From contig JAQXDW010000113.1 of the NCBI GenBank assembly GCA_029251165.1, positions 112,442 through 176,441 on the forward strand: 64,000 bases of DNA. The letters run 5' to 3'. The DNA is from Myxococcota bacterium. GTDB taxonomy: Bacteria; Myxococcota_A; UBA796. The position numbers and the translations under genes are program-made. Positions 25,914 through 35,096 of this stretch are shown here, one piece after another (within the stretch, counting starts at the first letter, position 1; each line of letters starts with the position of its first letter). Under the pieces are notes generated by a model, which saw only the letters and a program-made list of their open reading frames with translations, was not told where the DNA came from and ran no database searches.

Positions 25914-26675
25914 TCAAGGCCCAGTCGCGACCGGACCCCCGCCAGCAAGCCAGTCGCTCCAGCTCCCAGGATAGAGCCGCAGGTCATCGCGCCCGGCGGC
26001 ATCGAGCAGGAGCAGGGTCACACAGGCCGTGACTCCCGAGCCACAGTAGACAACGCCTGGTCCTCTGGGGATGTCCGGGGTTGTGGTGAGGCGTCCGCCG
26101 ACGAGGGAATCGGTCCATGGACGGTTGATCGCACCGGGGATGTGGCCGGCTATCGGATCGAGGATCTCGTGCTCACCGCGAAACCGACCGGGCGCCCGGG
26201 CATCGACGAGCAGACCGACACGGGCTGCCTCGCTGCGGGTCGCGACCCGCTCGGAGCAGACTCGAGGCAGCCAACTCCCCGCTACAGTCGGCGCCGCTGG
26301 ACCGGACTCCAGCGGCACCTCGACTGCAGAGAGCCCACCAGAGAGCACCGCGACGTTGTCGTGCCCCAGCCACCGCAGGAGCCACCACAGCCGGGCAGCA
26401 TAGGCCCCGCCGATGTCGTCGTAGCCAACCACCAGCCGTCCGGCAGAAAGCCCGCAGCGCCGCATCAAGGCACCAAAGACAGCCGGCTCCGGCAGCGGAT
26501 GCCGCCCACCGATGCCATCGGGGCGAACGGGTGCGGAGAGCTGGGTGTCGAGGTTGAGGTGCTGGGCTCCCGGGAGGTGCCCTGCCTCAAAGGCTCGGTA
26601 TCCAGCGCCAGGCTGGTGGGTCTTGTGACGACAGTCGAACACCAGCGCGCCGTCAGGGATCCGATCGACGATCAT
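25914..26675 (-). CDS. Two-domain rhodanese sulfurtransferase
   Basis: 253 residues, two rhodanese domains in tandem as in thiosulfate and 3-mercaptopyruvate sulfurtransferases. The N-terminal domain (VFDCRHKTH, AGHLPGAQHLN) is the inactive one; the C-terminal domain has LLVDARAPGRFRG, GHIPGAINRPW and the active-site loop YCGSGVTA with Cys211. A Gly/Ser/Val loop like CGSGVT points to the mercaptopyruvate type rather than the basic loop of thiosulfate enzymes. The start has GGAGGA upstream and overlaps the M16 stop (ATGA), so the two are coupled. Confidence 0.88.
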   Translation of the reverse strand: MIVDRIPDGALVFDCRHKTHQPGAGYRAFEAGHLPGAQHLNLDTQLSAPVRPDGIGGRHPLPEPAVFGALMRRCGLSAGRLVVGYDDIGGAYAARLWWLLRWLGHDNVAVLSGGLSAVEVPLESGPAAPTVAGSWLPRVCSERVATRSEAARVGLLVDARAPGRFRGEHEILDPIAGHIPGAINRPWTDSLVGGRLTTTPDIPRGPGVVYCGSGVTACVTLLLLDAAGRDDLRLYPGSWSDWLAGGGPVATGP

Positions 26676-29437
26676 GGCTCCTCCGCCGGACGTGCAGACT
26701 CCGGCAGCCGCATGACCTCGACATAGTCCTCGATGTCGACGAGCTGATCCGTCCACCCCTGAAGATCCGCCGAGTCCGATGAGAATGGGGCAATGAGTTC
26801 ATCAAAGACCGACTCGATCGCCACGCCACGCCTCGCGGCCGTCAGCAGCGTCTCCAGCCAGAACCGCGCCTCTGATGCGCCAACCTGGAGCTGCTCAAGC
26901 AAGATCGACTGGATCGCCAGCACCTCTCCCTGGGGAGTGGGGAAGCCCTCCAGGATAGAGATCTGCGTGCGGACCTCGTCGGTCAGGAAGTCCGCCAGTG
27001 CTGGATCACAGGCAAACTGAATGGTCAGCAGGCCGCCAGCGGTGGGCACCGTCCAGGACGTGATGTCCACGTCGACGGCGTAGACGCTGTTCTGCTGCTC
27101 ACGGAGCACGGTGAACAAGCGCCGACCGATGAGGATCTCGACGGCCTCAAGCTGGGGCGGGGTGAAGCCCTCGATGTTCAGCGGGAAGTCCATCATCACC
27201 AGCGCCTGGGGAGCGGTGCCGTGGTAGACGACCTCCCGCTTTCCGCCACCCTGCGGGCTGACGCCGTGGTCCTGCCAGCCGGTGTGCTCCTCGAGCGCGG
27301 GGAGGGTCGCGAGGTAGCGCTCGACGAGCGGGCGGAGGGTGCCAGGGTCGATGCTTCCGACGATGACGATCGTGTCGTCTCCGGCATCGGACATGCGCCC
27401 CCGGTAGAACGCCTCGGCGATGTCGAGCTCAAACCCGCTCGGATCTGCATTCCACCAGGGCTGAATTCGAGAATGGTCGCCCCACAGAAGCTCCATACGC
27501 TTCTCCATCAGCGCAGCCTCCGGGGCGTTGCGCTGATCGGCGATGCGCTGCACCTGGTCCGCCTGGAGGCGGGTGAGCGACGCGGGGTCAAACCGGGGGG
27601 CGGTGTGCGTGAGGTGGATGAGCTGCATGATGCTCTCCAGCTCTCCGGCGGAGGACGCCGCACGGACCCCTTCCCAGTCCTGGTCAACGTAGGGACCAAC
27701 CCACAGCTGACGACCACCGCGCCAGCGGCTGTACTGCACCGCATCCATCTCACCGATGCCGGACTCCTCCGCGATCGCAACCGCAGCGCGCGCAGAGAGC
27801 AGGTCATCATCAGCGGCCGCAGACAGTCCACCCGGACTGGTTGTGACCACAAGAACCTCGTCTCCACGGGTTCCGCCCGGGCGCAGCAGGACTCGGACGC
27901 CGTTGCTCAGCGTCCACTCGGTGATGTTTGAGTCCCCGTAGGTCTTCTCGTCGACGATCTCGCCAGGATCGGGAAGCACTGCCATCAGCGGCTTCTCCGG
28001 CTCTTCCTCCGGCAGCGGAACGGGAGGACGGGCGCGGGCCTCCGCGACGACTGTCGCGAGCTCCTCGTCTGCGGGAATCTCTCCAGGCGAGACGACAACC
28101 AGGCTCTCCCGGTCTGCGGGAAACCAGCCCGTGAGGATCTCATTGAGGGCCTCGGTGGTGAGGTGCGGCAGAAACTCAGCGGCCATCTCATACTCAGAGG
28201 CCGCACCAGGGACCGGCTCGTTCTCGATGAAGTGGCGAATCAGCTCCGGCACCACCTCGTCTGACGGACTGCCCTTGGACTCCGCCACGTAGGTCTGAAA
28301 CGACCCCATCTCTCGACGCCGTGCCCGCGTCAGCTCCGCCTCCGAGAAGCCCAGGACGATGGCCCGCTGTAGCTCAGCGGTCAAGGCATCCACCGCAACC
28401 GAGATGTTCTCATCGGTGGTCCGAGCGGTCAGGCTGACCTCGCGCTGGACGGGAGAGATCTGCTCATCGGTGACCAGGGCGGAGAGGATCTGCGGTGTGG
28501 TGCGGGCGAGCTCATTGACCCGCTCCTGGAGGATCGCGGTGACCATGCGATCGCGGAGGAAGTCCCAGTAGTGCCCGCGCGTCTGCCCCTCTGGTCCCGG
28601 CCGGATCGCGCGCAGCTCGATGTGGGTGCGGTCCAGCTCAGGATCGTTGGCGGTGATGACCTGGATGCCCTCTGCACCCTTCACCCGGGGATCGGGCTCA
28701 GCCGGTGGCTTGGCACGGGTGGGCGGCTTGAGCCGCTTGAACCGCTTGCTGATCTCCACCTCCAGCTCGTCGACATCGAAGCTGCCCACAGCGATGACTG
28801 CCATGCGCTCCGGGCGGTACCAGATGTCATGGAACGCCATGACGTCCTCAGCGGTCAGGGTGCGCAGCCCCTCCTGCTCGCCGATGGTGTTCCGCCAGGC
28901 GAACGGCGAGCCGGCGTAGAGCAGCGGAACGAGCAGGTCCTGGACGCGAAAGTCTGCGCCCTGAAGACGCCGCCACTCCTCCTCGACGATCGCCTTCTGA
29001 GCGGTCAGGGTCTCCTCATTGACCGTCAGCTCACCAGCCCAGGTCCGCAGCAGGTCGAGAGACGCCAGCAGACTGTTCTCGTCGGAAGGTCGAGTGGTGA
29101 TCTGGTAGACCGTCCGCAGCCGGGTCGTCTCGCCGTTGACCCGGAGGCTGCCGATGAAGTCCTCGCCGCGCTTGACGGCACTGACGGACGGATTCGAGCT
29201 GATGATCATGTGCTCGACGAGGTGAGCCACGCCCTCCGAGCCATCGGTCTCGTAGGCAGAGCCGGCCTTGACCGCCAGCCGAAGCTCCAGCTGTCCGGCG
29301 GGCACGGGATTCTCTTCGATGAGGACCGTGAGTCCGTTCCGGAGGACCGTGCGCCGAACACCCGGATCGAACGGGAGCGGGTCTTCGAGGTTGTCGGGAG
29401 CTGCGAGCGAGAGAGCAATCAGAGTCAGTGTGAGCAT
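26672..29437 (-). CDS. Exported double M16 metallopeptidase
   Basis: 921 residues: two M16 (pitrilysin/insulinase) halves of ~430 residues each in one chain, as in PqqL-like enzymes. The first half has the inverted zinc motif HLVEH (His72, Glu75, His76) with the distal Glu in IVEEEWRR. The second half (from ~495, EWTLSNGVRVLLRPGGTRG) lacks HxxEH, as usual for the closing half. A short signal peptide (MLTLTLIALSLAAP) sends it to the periplasm, where it should degrade peptides inside its chamber. Followed with a 4-bp overlap by the rhodanese gene. Confidence 0.9.
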   Translation of the reverse strand: MLTLTLIALSLAAPDNLEDPLPFDPGVRRTVLRNGLTVLIEENPVPAGQLELRLAVKAGSAYETDGSEGVAHLVEHMIISSNPSVSAVKRGEDFIGSLRVNGETTRLRTVYQITTRPSDENSLLASLDLLRTWAGELTVNEETLTAQKAIVEEEWRRLQGADFRVQDLLVPLLYAGSPFAWRNTIGEQEGLRTLTAEDVMAFHDIWYRPERMAVIAVGSFDVDELEVEISKRFKRLKPPTRAKPPAEPDPRVKGAEGIQVITANDPELDRTHIELRAIRPGPEGQTRGHYWDFLRDRMVTAILQERVNELARTTPQILSALVTDEQISPVQREVSLTARTTDENISVAVDALTAELQRAIVLGFSEAELTRARRREMGSFQTYVAESKGSPSDEVVPELIRHFIENEPVPGAASEYEMAAEFLPHLTTEALNEILTGWFPADRESLVVVSPGEIPADEELATVVAEARARPPVPLPEEEPEKPLMAVLPDPGEIVDEKTYGDSNITEWTLSNGVRVLLRPGGTRGDEVLVVTTSPGGLSAAADDDLLSARAAVAIAEESGIGEMDAVQYSRWRGGRQLWVGPYVDQDWEGVRAASSAGELESIMQLIHLTHTAPRFDPASLTRLQADQVQRIADQRNAPEAALMEKRMELLWGDHSRIQPWWNADPSGFELDIAEAFYRGRMSDAGDDTIVIVGSIDPGTLRPLVERYLATLPALEEHTGWQDHGVSPQGGGKREVVYHGTAPQALVMMDFPLNIEGFTPPQLEAVEILIGRRLFTVLREQQNSVYAVDVDITSWTVPTAGGLLTIQFACDPALADFLTDEVRTQISILEGFPTPQGEVLAIQSILLEQLQVGASEARFWLETLLTAARRGVAIESVFDELIAPFSSDSADLQGWTDQLVDIEDYVEVMRLPESARPAEEP

Positions 29438-29579
29438 TGTACCGACAATAGCCCGTAAGAGACCTGCTGCATTGCGTGGTCCGCTTGTTGGAACTGACGC
29501 GCATCGCGATGGTCAGAGCGCAGCCCCCTCCCCCGCCCGTCATGTGCCCGGGGACGTCCGTTAGCCCCTGGAGTGCTGC

Positions 29580-29825
29580 ATGGTGTTCTCTCGACAGACC
29601 GTCGCTCTGGATCTTCACCACAGCCACAATGGATTCGGCGAGTTCATCGCATGGCACGGCATGGACTCCCTGGCGATGAGCCCAGACGAGACCCTCGAGG
29701 CGCTGTGCGAAGCCTGGAACATGGAGTGGGAGGACTTCGCCGATGAATTGTCGATCTGGCTGGAGGAAGAAACCGAGGAGCGTCCCGCTGTGGTGTGGAG
29801 CGAAGCGCAGGCCTCGGAGGAGTGA
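29580..29825 (+). CDS. Small acidic protein, unknown
   Basis: 81 residues, strongly acidic, with alternating helical segments (SPDETLEALCEAWNMEWED, ADELSIWLEEETEERP). GGAG lies before the ATG. No family recognised; the single Cys and no membrane or signal segment suggest a small cytosolic protein. It is monocistronic, between the M16 promoter and a leftward membrane gene. Confidence 0.55.
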   Translation: MVFSRQTVALDLHHSHNGFGEFIAWHGMDSLAMSPDETLEALCEAWNMEWEDFADELSIWLEEETEERPAVVWSEAQASEE

Positions 29826-29899
29826 GCCGCTCAGCGGACGCTTCGATGCCGCCGGGGTGCATCTACAGCGTGGTCCCCGTCGTGGCGGTCTCTCCAGGG

Positions 29900-30253
29900 T
29901 CAGGCGCTCGCAGCAGCGATCGCAGCAGCACCGAACACGAGCACATACATGCCGACCATCACGGCCATAATGAACACAAAAAATGCCGAACAGAGCATGG
30001 AGAGAAGCCCACCAACGAGCGCGACCTGTGCCAGCGCGTGCTCACTGCTCTCTGGTGGAGCGGCCTGGTAGACCTGCCAGCCCCTCCAGGCTCCCCAGGT
30101 GCCGATCGGCAGCGCGATGAGGTAGCTGATGTAGCAGGTCATGGGGCCGACTGCGGAGAGGACGAGGCTGCCGGTCGTCGCCCACAGTGCAGACTGAAGT
30201 GTTGGGGCAACGTCTGAAGATCGCAGCGTGTGAGCGTCTGTTGTGTGTTCCAT
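29900..30253 (-). CDS. DUF4190-like small membrane protein
   Basis: 117 residues. Two or three hydrophobic helices with a GPMTCYISYLIALPIGTWG loop and a second pair LVGGLLSMLCSAFFVFIMAVMVG, the layout of DUF4190-type helical hairpin proteins. Function unknown. I took the ATG at 30253; no strong ribosome site is seen. It is divergent from the DUF350 operon with 58 bp between starts. Confidence 0.6.
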   Translation of the reverse strand: MEHTTDAHTLRSSDVAPTLQSALWATTGSLVLSAVGPMTCYISYLIALPIGTWGAWRGWQVYQAAPPESSEHALAQVALVGGLLSMLCSAFFVFIMAVMVGMYVLVFGAAAIAAASA

Positions 30254-30311
30254 TGGGCGAGAATAGGCCACATGAGGTATTACGATCTCACCTGAAGCCG
30301 TAGGAGCCTCG

Positions 30312-30536
30312 ATGGACTTCACCGACGCCCTCAATCCCGCGATTCTGCTCTCAAGCGTGATCTACACCGTCCTCGGACTGATCCTGTTTGGAGCCTCGCT
30401 CTGGGTTGCCGCCAAGATCGCACCGTTCTCCATCCGCAAGGAGATCGAAGAAGACCAGAACACCGCCCTTGGGATCATGCTGGGAGCCATGTTTATTGGC
30501 ATCGCTATCGTCATCTCGGCGGCGATAAGCGGCTGA
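30312..30536 (+). CDS. DUF350 membrane protein
   Basis: 74 residues, one DUF350 unit: two membrane helices (ILLSSVIYTVLGLILFGASLWVA and LGIMLGAMFIGIAIVISAAI) joined by a charged loop containing the conserved IRKEIEEDQNTALG. First gene of a four-gene operon with DUF4178, a small protein and a membrane aminopropyltransferase; this neighbourhood recurs in many bacteria. It overlaps the DUF4178 gene by one base (TGATG). The role is unknown, perhaps a small channel or membrane scaffold. Confidence 0.85.
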   Translation: MDFTDALNPAILLSSVIYTVLGLILFGASLWVAAKIAPFSIRKEIEEDQNTALGIMLGAMFIGIAIVISAAISG

Positions 30537-32398
30537 TGTCCCTTCGCCTGAGCTGTCCCTCCTGCGGTGCGGAGCACACACTCCATAACCCTGGAATCAC
30601 CGTCATTGTCTGCGACAACTGCGACACGACGCTGTACCGGGAAGAAGGCATCCTGCGTGCGGGCACGAAGTCAATCGTCGGAGAGCCTGCGAGCAACCTC
30701 GCGGTCGGCAGCACCGGTCAGGTCGGCGACCGCATGGTCACCCTGCTGGGCCGGATCCAGTTCCAGGGTACGGCCTCGACCTGGGATGAGTGGTTCGGCA
30801 CAGACGACAAAGGGCGAGAGGTCTGGCTGACTGAGGATGAGAAGAACTACACCCTCGAGCGCGCCCTTCCCCAGGCCTTGCCCGGCGCGAGCCCCGAGCT
30901 GCCCATCGGCGCAGAGCTGACCCTCGCATCGCGTCGGTATCAGGTCGACGAGCGCGGCGAAGCACGCTGTCTCGGCGGTGAGGGCCAGCTTTCCCGCCCC
31001 ATTCGCCCAGGCGAGCAGTACCGCTTCATCGACGCCACCGAGATCAATGGCTCCACCCAGCTGTCGATAGAATTCTCACCAGAGAGCCCTGCCGGAGTTG
31101 CTTTTATCGGGCGAGACATCCCGGCAGCTCAAGTGGTCTATGCCCCTCAGGCTGGAGCAGCGCTCAAGACCCCCGTCGAGCAGGCCGCCACGCTCCGCTG
31201 TCCAAACTGCGGCGGCAGCATCTCTCTGCCCAGCCAGGAAAAGCCCGCGCTCACCGTCGGCTGCCCATACTGCAGCTCCGTGCTGCACCTGCAGGGTGCT
31301 GAGGCAAGAGTCGCCGCGAAGAACGCGAAGGCCGCTCCCTTTGCCTTCAACATCGGGGCACGTGCGGAGCTGATGGGGCAGACCTACGCGGTCATGGGGA
31401 GGCTGATGTACCGCACCGGCCCCTGGTACAGCCGGGAGTACCTCCTGTACTCAGAGAAGGCCGGCTACAGGTGGCTGGAGGAGTCCGACCGCCACTACAC
31501 CCTGCTCAAGCCCACCGCCATCGGCCCCTTGCTCTCCGACGTCAGCGGGCTCGCCAATAAGAAAAAGATCGACATCGGGGGCAAGACGTTTCAGCTCTTC
31601 GAGTCGGGCCGCGCGACCCTTGTCTATGTCGACGGTGCGCTGCCGTGGCTCGCAGCGGTCGGCGAGAGCAACCAATACTTCGACTTCATCGCACCGCCAA
31701 AGGCCTACTCGATGGAGGTCACCAAGGGTCGAGAGCTCGAGCGCTTCATCGGGGACTACATCCCCCCGATGACCGTCTACGAGGCCTTTGGTAAGAAAGA
31801 GAACTACCTCCATCCTGCTGAAGCCGGTGCTGCGCAGCCCAATCCCATCGGATTCACCCGCAAGATCGCCGCGCTGCTGGGCGGCATCTTCTGCATCGTC
31901 AACCTCAACCTCGCCCTGATCACCACAGGCTCCGGCACAGTCCTCACCCGGGTCTCTTCAACAGACTTCTCTGAGGAGCTGGAGTCCGAGCCGTTTACCA
32001 TCAGCGATGACGCCAAGGTCATCGGGATCAACATCAACACGGGAACGGACAACAGCTGGGTGTATGCCACCACTGAGCTCGTGGAGGCCAACTCGGAGAT
32101 ATCGGTGGGCGCAGTCGGCAGCGAGGTGTCGTACTACTACGGCGTGGAGGGCGGAGAGCGCTGGTCCGAGGGCAGCAGCGACAGCAGCCGCTACCTCAAG
32201 GCACCGCCACCTGGAGAGTACATCCTGCTCGCCGAGCTGGAAGGTGACCGAACGGTGCCAGTCAGCATTGTGCTGACCGAGGGCGATCAGCTGACCCGAT
32301 ACCCGCTCATTCTCGCGCTGCTGATGGCGCTGATTCCGGTCGGAATAATCTATATGTATCGCAGCTTTGAGAAAGATCGCTGGGACGAGGAGGACTGA
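30536..32398 (+). CDS. DUF4178 zinc-ribbon membrane protein
   Basis: 620 residues. Begins with a zinc ribbon (CPSCGAEH...VCDNCDTTL), then a DUF4178 domain (LAVGSTGQVGDRMVTLLGRIQ, WDEWFGTDDKGREVWLTEDE). A second zinc ribbon (CPNCGGSISL...CPYCSS) and a second DUF4178 domain (IGARAELMGQTYAVMGRLMYR) follow. The C terminus has two membrane helices around a beta domain facing outside. Usually single in family members; here both modules are duplicated. Coupled on both sides within the aminopropyltransferase operon. Function unknown; regulation of the membrane enzyme is inference. Confidence 0.85.
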   Translation: MSLRLSCPSCGAEHTLHNPGITVIVCDNCDTTLYREEGILRAGTKSIVGEPASNLAVGSTGQVGDRMVTLLGRIQFQGTASTWDEWFGTDDKGREVWLTEDEKNYTLERALPQALPGASPELPIGAELTLASRRYQVDERGEARCLGGEGQLSRPIRPGEQYRFIDATEINGSTQLSIEFSPESPAGVAFIGRDIPAAQVVYAPQAGAALKTPVEQAATLRCPNCGGSISLPSQEKPALTVGCPYCSSVLHLQGAEARVAAKNAKAAPFAFNIGARAELMGQTYAVMGRLMYRTGPWYSREYLLYSEKAGYRWLEESDRHYTLLKPTAIGPLLSDVSGLANKKKIDIGGKTFQLFESGRATLVYVDGALPWLAAVGESNQYFDFIAPPKAYSMEVTKGRELERFIGDYIPPMTVYEAFGKKENYLHPAEAGAAQPNPIGFTRKIAALLGGIFCIVNLNLALITTGSGTVLTRVSSTDFSEELESEPFTISDDAKVIGININTGTDNSWVYATTELVEANSEISVGAVGSEVSYYYGVEGGERWSEGSSDSSRYLKAPPPGEYILLAELEGDRTVPVSIVLTEGDQLTRYPLILALLMALIPVGIIYMYRSFEKDRWDEED

Positions 32399-32580
32399 TG
32401 AGGGGAGTTCGAATTGTGATCATGACCATGGTGATGTCTGCCGCGACGTTCTTCTCCTGGCAGCTGGCGACTGCCGGTGTGGGGCTCAGCGACGATCTAC
32501 AGCAGACCGCCAGCGTGCGGGCCGGCAGCGCGAGCGGCAGCAGAGTACTGGTGGGCGGTGGAATCCACAGCGGAAAATAA
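32398..32580 (+). CDS. Small exported/membrane protein in the aminopropyltransferase operon
   Basis: 60 residues: one N-terminal hydrophobic helix (IVIMTMVMSAATFFSWQLA) and a Ser/Gly-rich tail ending GGGIHSGK. It starts on the last base of the DUF4178 stop (TGATG) and overlaps the next gene by 23 bp. The position matches the small third gene often found in DUF350/DUF4178 clusters. No function can be assigned. Confidence 0.6.
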   Translation: MRGVRIVIMTMVMSAATFFSWQLATAGVGLSDDLQQTASVRAGSASGSRVLVGGGIHSGK

Positions 32581-34102
32581 GCAGGGCACGCAGGCGAGAG
32601 AGATCATCTTGCTCGCCTCGGTGTTTGTCGTGGCTGTGGCTGGCTTGATCTATGAGCTGATCGCGGGCACCCTGTCGACGTACCTGCTGGGCTCATCGGT
32701 GACCGTCTTCTCAGTGGTCATCGGGTTGTTCCTCTCCGCGATGGGGCTCGGTGCGTTCCTCGCGCAGTACGTCACCACTCGGCTGGTCCGGGCGTTCATC
32801 AACGCCGAGATCTTGCTCGCGGCCGTCGGCGGCACCAGCGCGCTGACCCTGTACGCCTCATTCGTCGCCTTCGGGAGCGGCTACAAGGTGGTCTTGGGTG
32901 TAATCTGCCTGACCTGCGGGGCGCTGGTCGGCCTGGAGATCCCGCTGCTCATAAGGATCTTAGAGGAGAAGATCGACATCCGGGTGGCGGTCTCTCATGT
33001 CCTCGCGCTGGACTATGCCGGGGCCTTGCTCGCATCGCTGGCCTTTCCGCTGCTCCTTCTCCCCTACCTCGGACTCGTTCGAACCTCGGCGCTCTTCGGG
33101 CTGCTCAACCTGGTCGTGGCGGCCGCAGCGGCCCGGGTGCTGCTGCCGGAGTCCAGCAACCCAATGCGTGTCGCGCTCACTGGGGTCGGCGGCGTGCTGA
33201 TCGGTGTGCTGGTCAGCGGCGGTCAGGCGACGACCTGGCTGGAGGATCAGCTCTACACCGACCCGGTCCTGTTCTCTGCGACCACCCCCTACCAGCGCAT
33301 CATTGTTACCCGCTGGCGCGACGACGTCCGGCTGTACGTTGAGGGGCACCTTCAGTTCTCCTCGACCGACGAGTACCGCTACCACGAGTCGCTCGTTCAC
33401 CCCGCGATGTCGAGCGCGAGCCGCCGGGTGGACGTGCTCATCCTCGGCGGCGGAGACGGACTCGCGGCCCGTGAGGTGCTCCGCTACCCAGAGGTCAAGC
33501 GGGTCGACCTGGTCGATCTCGATCCGGAGATCACCACGCTGTTCACCGAGCAGCCCATGCTCGCTGAGCTCAACGGTCGCTCCTTGAGCGATCCCCGAGT
33601 CCACGTCACCAACGCAGATGCGCTGGCCTTCCTGGAGGCTGCGCAGCGGCGCTGGGACGTCATCATCATGGACCTTCCAGACCCCAACGACCCCGCCCTG
33701 TCGCGGCTCTACAGCGTCGCCGCATACTCTCTTGCTCGGCAGCGCCTCTCTGACGGCGGGGCCCTTGTCAGCCAGGCAACTTCGCCCTACTACGCTCCCG
33801 AAGCGTACTGGTGCATTGCAGCCACAATCGAGGCGGCGTTCTCCTCTACGGCGGCACAGGTCCACCCGTACCACGCCCTCGTGCCCAGCTTTGGAGAGTG
33901 GGGCTTCGTCCTCGTCACGCCGGATGGCCCGGCCCAACTCGACCCCTCCATTCCTTTCCGGTTCCTGACAGAGACAACTTACCAAGCCATGTTTGACTTT
34001 CCTACAGACTTGCAGAGACGTCCAGTATCGGTAAACCACCTCGCAGACGCGATCCTGGCTCGCTATTACCGAGATGGATGGATGCAGATACAGGCGCCAT
34101 GA
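32558..34102 (+). CDS. Membrane-anchored spermidine-synthase-like aminopropyltransferase
   Basis: 514 residues from the GTG at 32558, inside the end of the small gene. The N-terminal ~220 residues are six or seven membrane helices; the rest is a spermidine-synthase fold with YQRIIVTRWRDDVRLYVEG, HPAMS, VLILGGGDGLAAREVLRYP (decarboxylated-SAM binding) and DLVDLDPEI, and the loop MDLPDPNDPALSRLYS. The polyamine-binding acidic residues are partly kept, so aminopropyl transfer is plausible but the acceptor is uncertain. Coupled with DUF350 and DUF4178. The Ca2+ antiporter follows after 25 bp. Confidence 0.88.
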   Translation: MESTAENKQGTQAREIILLASVFVVAVAGLIYELIAGTLSTYLLGSSVTVFSVVIGLFLSAMGLGAFLAQYVTTRLVRAFINAEILLAAVGGTSALTLYASFVAFGSGYKVVLGVICLTCGALVGLEIPLLIRILEEKIDIRVAVSHVLALDYAGALLASLAFPLLLLPYLGLVRTSALFGLLNLVVAAAAARVLLPESSNPMRVALTGVGGVLIGVLVSGGQATTWLEDQLYTDPVLFSATTPYQRIIVTRWRDDVRLYVEGHLQFSSTDEYRYHESLVHPAMSSASRRVDVLILGGGDGLAAREVLRYPEVKRVDLVDLDPEITTLFTEQPMLAELNGRSLSDPRVHVTNADALAFLEAAQRRWDVIIMDLPDPNDPALSRLYSVAAYSLARQRLSDGGALVSQATSPYYAPEAYWCIAATIEAAFSSTAAQVHPYHALVPSFGEWGFVLVTPDGPAQLDPSIPFRFLTETTYQAMFDFPTDLQRRPVSVNHLADAILARYYRDGWMQIQAP

Positions 34103-34127
34103 TTCTGGAGCACCCCTTGGTGACGAG

Positions 34128-35087
34128 ATGTTGATTCCAATACTGATGGTCCTGGCCGGACTCGGTCTCCTGCTCGGCGGCGGAGAGTTGCTGGTGCGCG
34201 GGGCCTGCACAATCGCGCTGCGGGCGCGGGTTGCTCCCGCAGTGGTTGGCTTGACCGTCGTCGCCGCCGGAACCTCGATGCCAGAGCTGGTCGTCTCCAT
34301 GTCGGCAGCCCTCGGCGACACTCCGGACATGGCGATGGGCAACATCGTCGGCTCGAACATCTACAACATCGCCCTCATCCTTGGCCTCACCGCGATTGTG
34401 CAGACCCTCACGATCGAGAGCAGCACGATCAAGCTGGAGTGGCCGATCCTCTTTCTGTGCGCCTGTCTGCTGCACCTGCTGGGGCGTGACGGGGTCATCG
34501 ATCAGCTTGAGGGTGCCTTCTTTGTGGCTGGATTGGTGACGTTCATCGCCTGGACCGTCTACATCGCGCGGACCAATCCAAGCAATGAGGACGAGGAGAT
34601 CTGGGACGAACTGCCCCAGAACAGCAACGAGACCACCGGTGCGGCCGCCACCTTCCAGGTCATCGCGGGCGGTGCACTCCTCGCGATGGGTGCCCAGGCA
34701 ATGGTCACTGGTGGCGTGAGCCTCGCGACCCTGTGGGGCGTCTCGGAGCGCATCATCGGCCTGACCATCCTCGCCCTCGGCACCTCGATGCCCGAGCTGG
34801 TCGCGAGCATGGTCGCCGCCTGGAAGGGCAAGGCTGACATCGCGGTCGCCAACGTCATTGGCTCCAACCTCTTCAACACCCTCGGCATCCTGGGAGCCAC
34901 TGCGGCGATCACACCGGTACCGGTCAACGCCCAGACCCTCTCGCTGGACAACCCGGTGATGGTCGGCCTGACGTTCCTGCTGTTTCCGCTGATGCGGCGA
35001 AAGATGAAGCTGGGTCGGGGAGACGGCATCTTCCTGCTGCTCCTCCTGGCAATCTACTCCGCGCTGCTCTACTTCCTGCCCGGTTAG
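34128..35087 (+). CDS. Ca2+/Na+ antiporter (CaCA family, YrbG-like)
   Basis: 319 residues, ten membrane helices in two inverted halves, each with an alpha repeat: GTSMPELVVSMSAALGDTPD with GNIVGSNIYN, and GTSMPELVASMVAAWKGKAD with NVIGSNLFN. Those Glu and Asn/Ser residues bind the cation. An acidic cytosolic loop (NPSNEDEEIWDE) joins the halves. Calcium/cation exchange with sodium or protons at the inner membrane is well established for the family. The ATG at 34128 directly starts the first helix. Probably cotranscribed with the aminopropyltransferase and the hydrolase. Confidence 0.93.
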   Translation: MLIPILMVLAGLGLLLGGGELLVRGACTIALRARVAPAVVGLTVVAAGTSMPELVVSMSAALGDTPDMAMGNIVGSNIYNIALILGLTAIVQTLTIESSTIKLEWPILFLCACLLHLLGRDGVIDQLEGAFFVAGLVTFIAWTVYIARTNPSNEDEEIWDELPQNSNETTGAAATFQVIAGGALLAMGAQAMVTGGVSLATLWGVSERIIGLTILALGTSMPELVASMVAAWKGKADIAVANVIGSNLFNTLGILGATAAITPVPVNAQTLSLDNPVMVGLTFLLFPLMRRKMKLGRGDGIFLLLLLAIYSALLYFLPG

Positions 35088-35096
35088 CCTGTCAGG

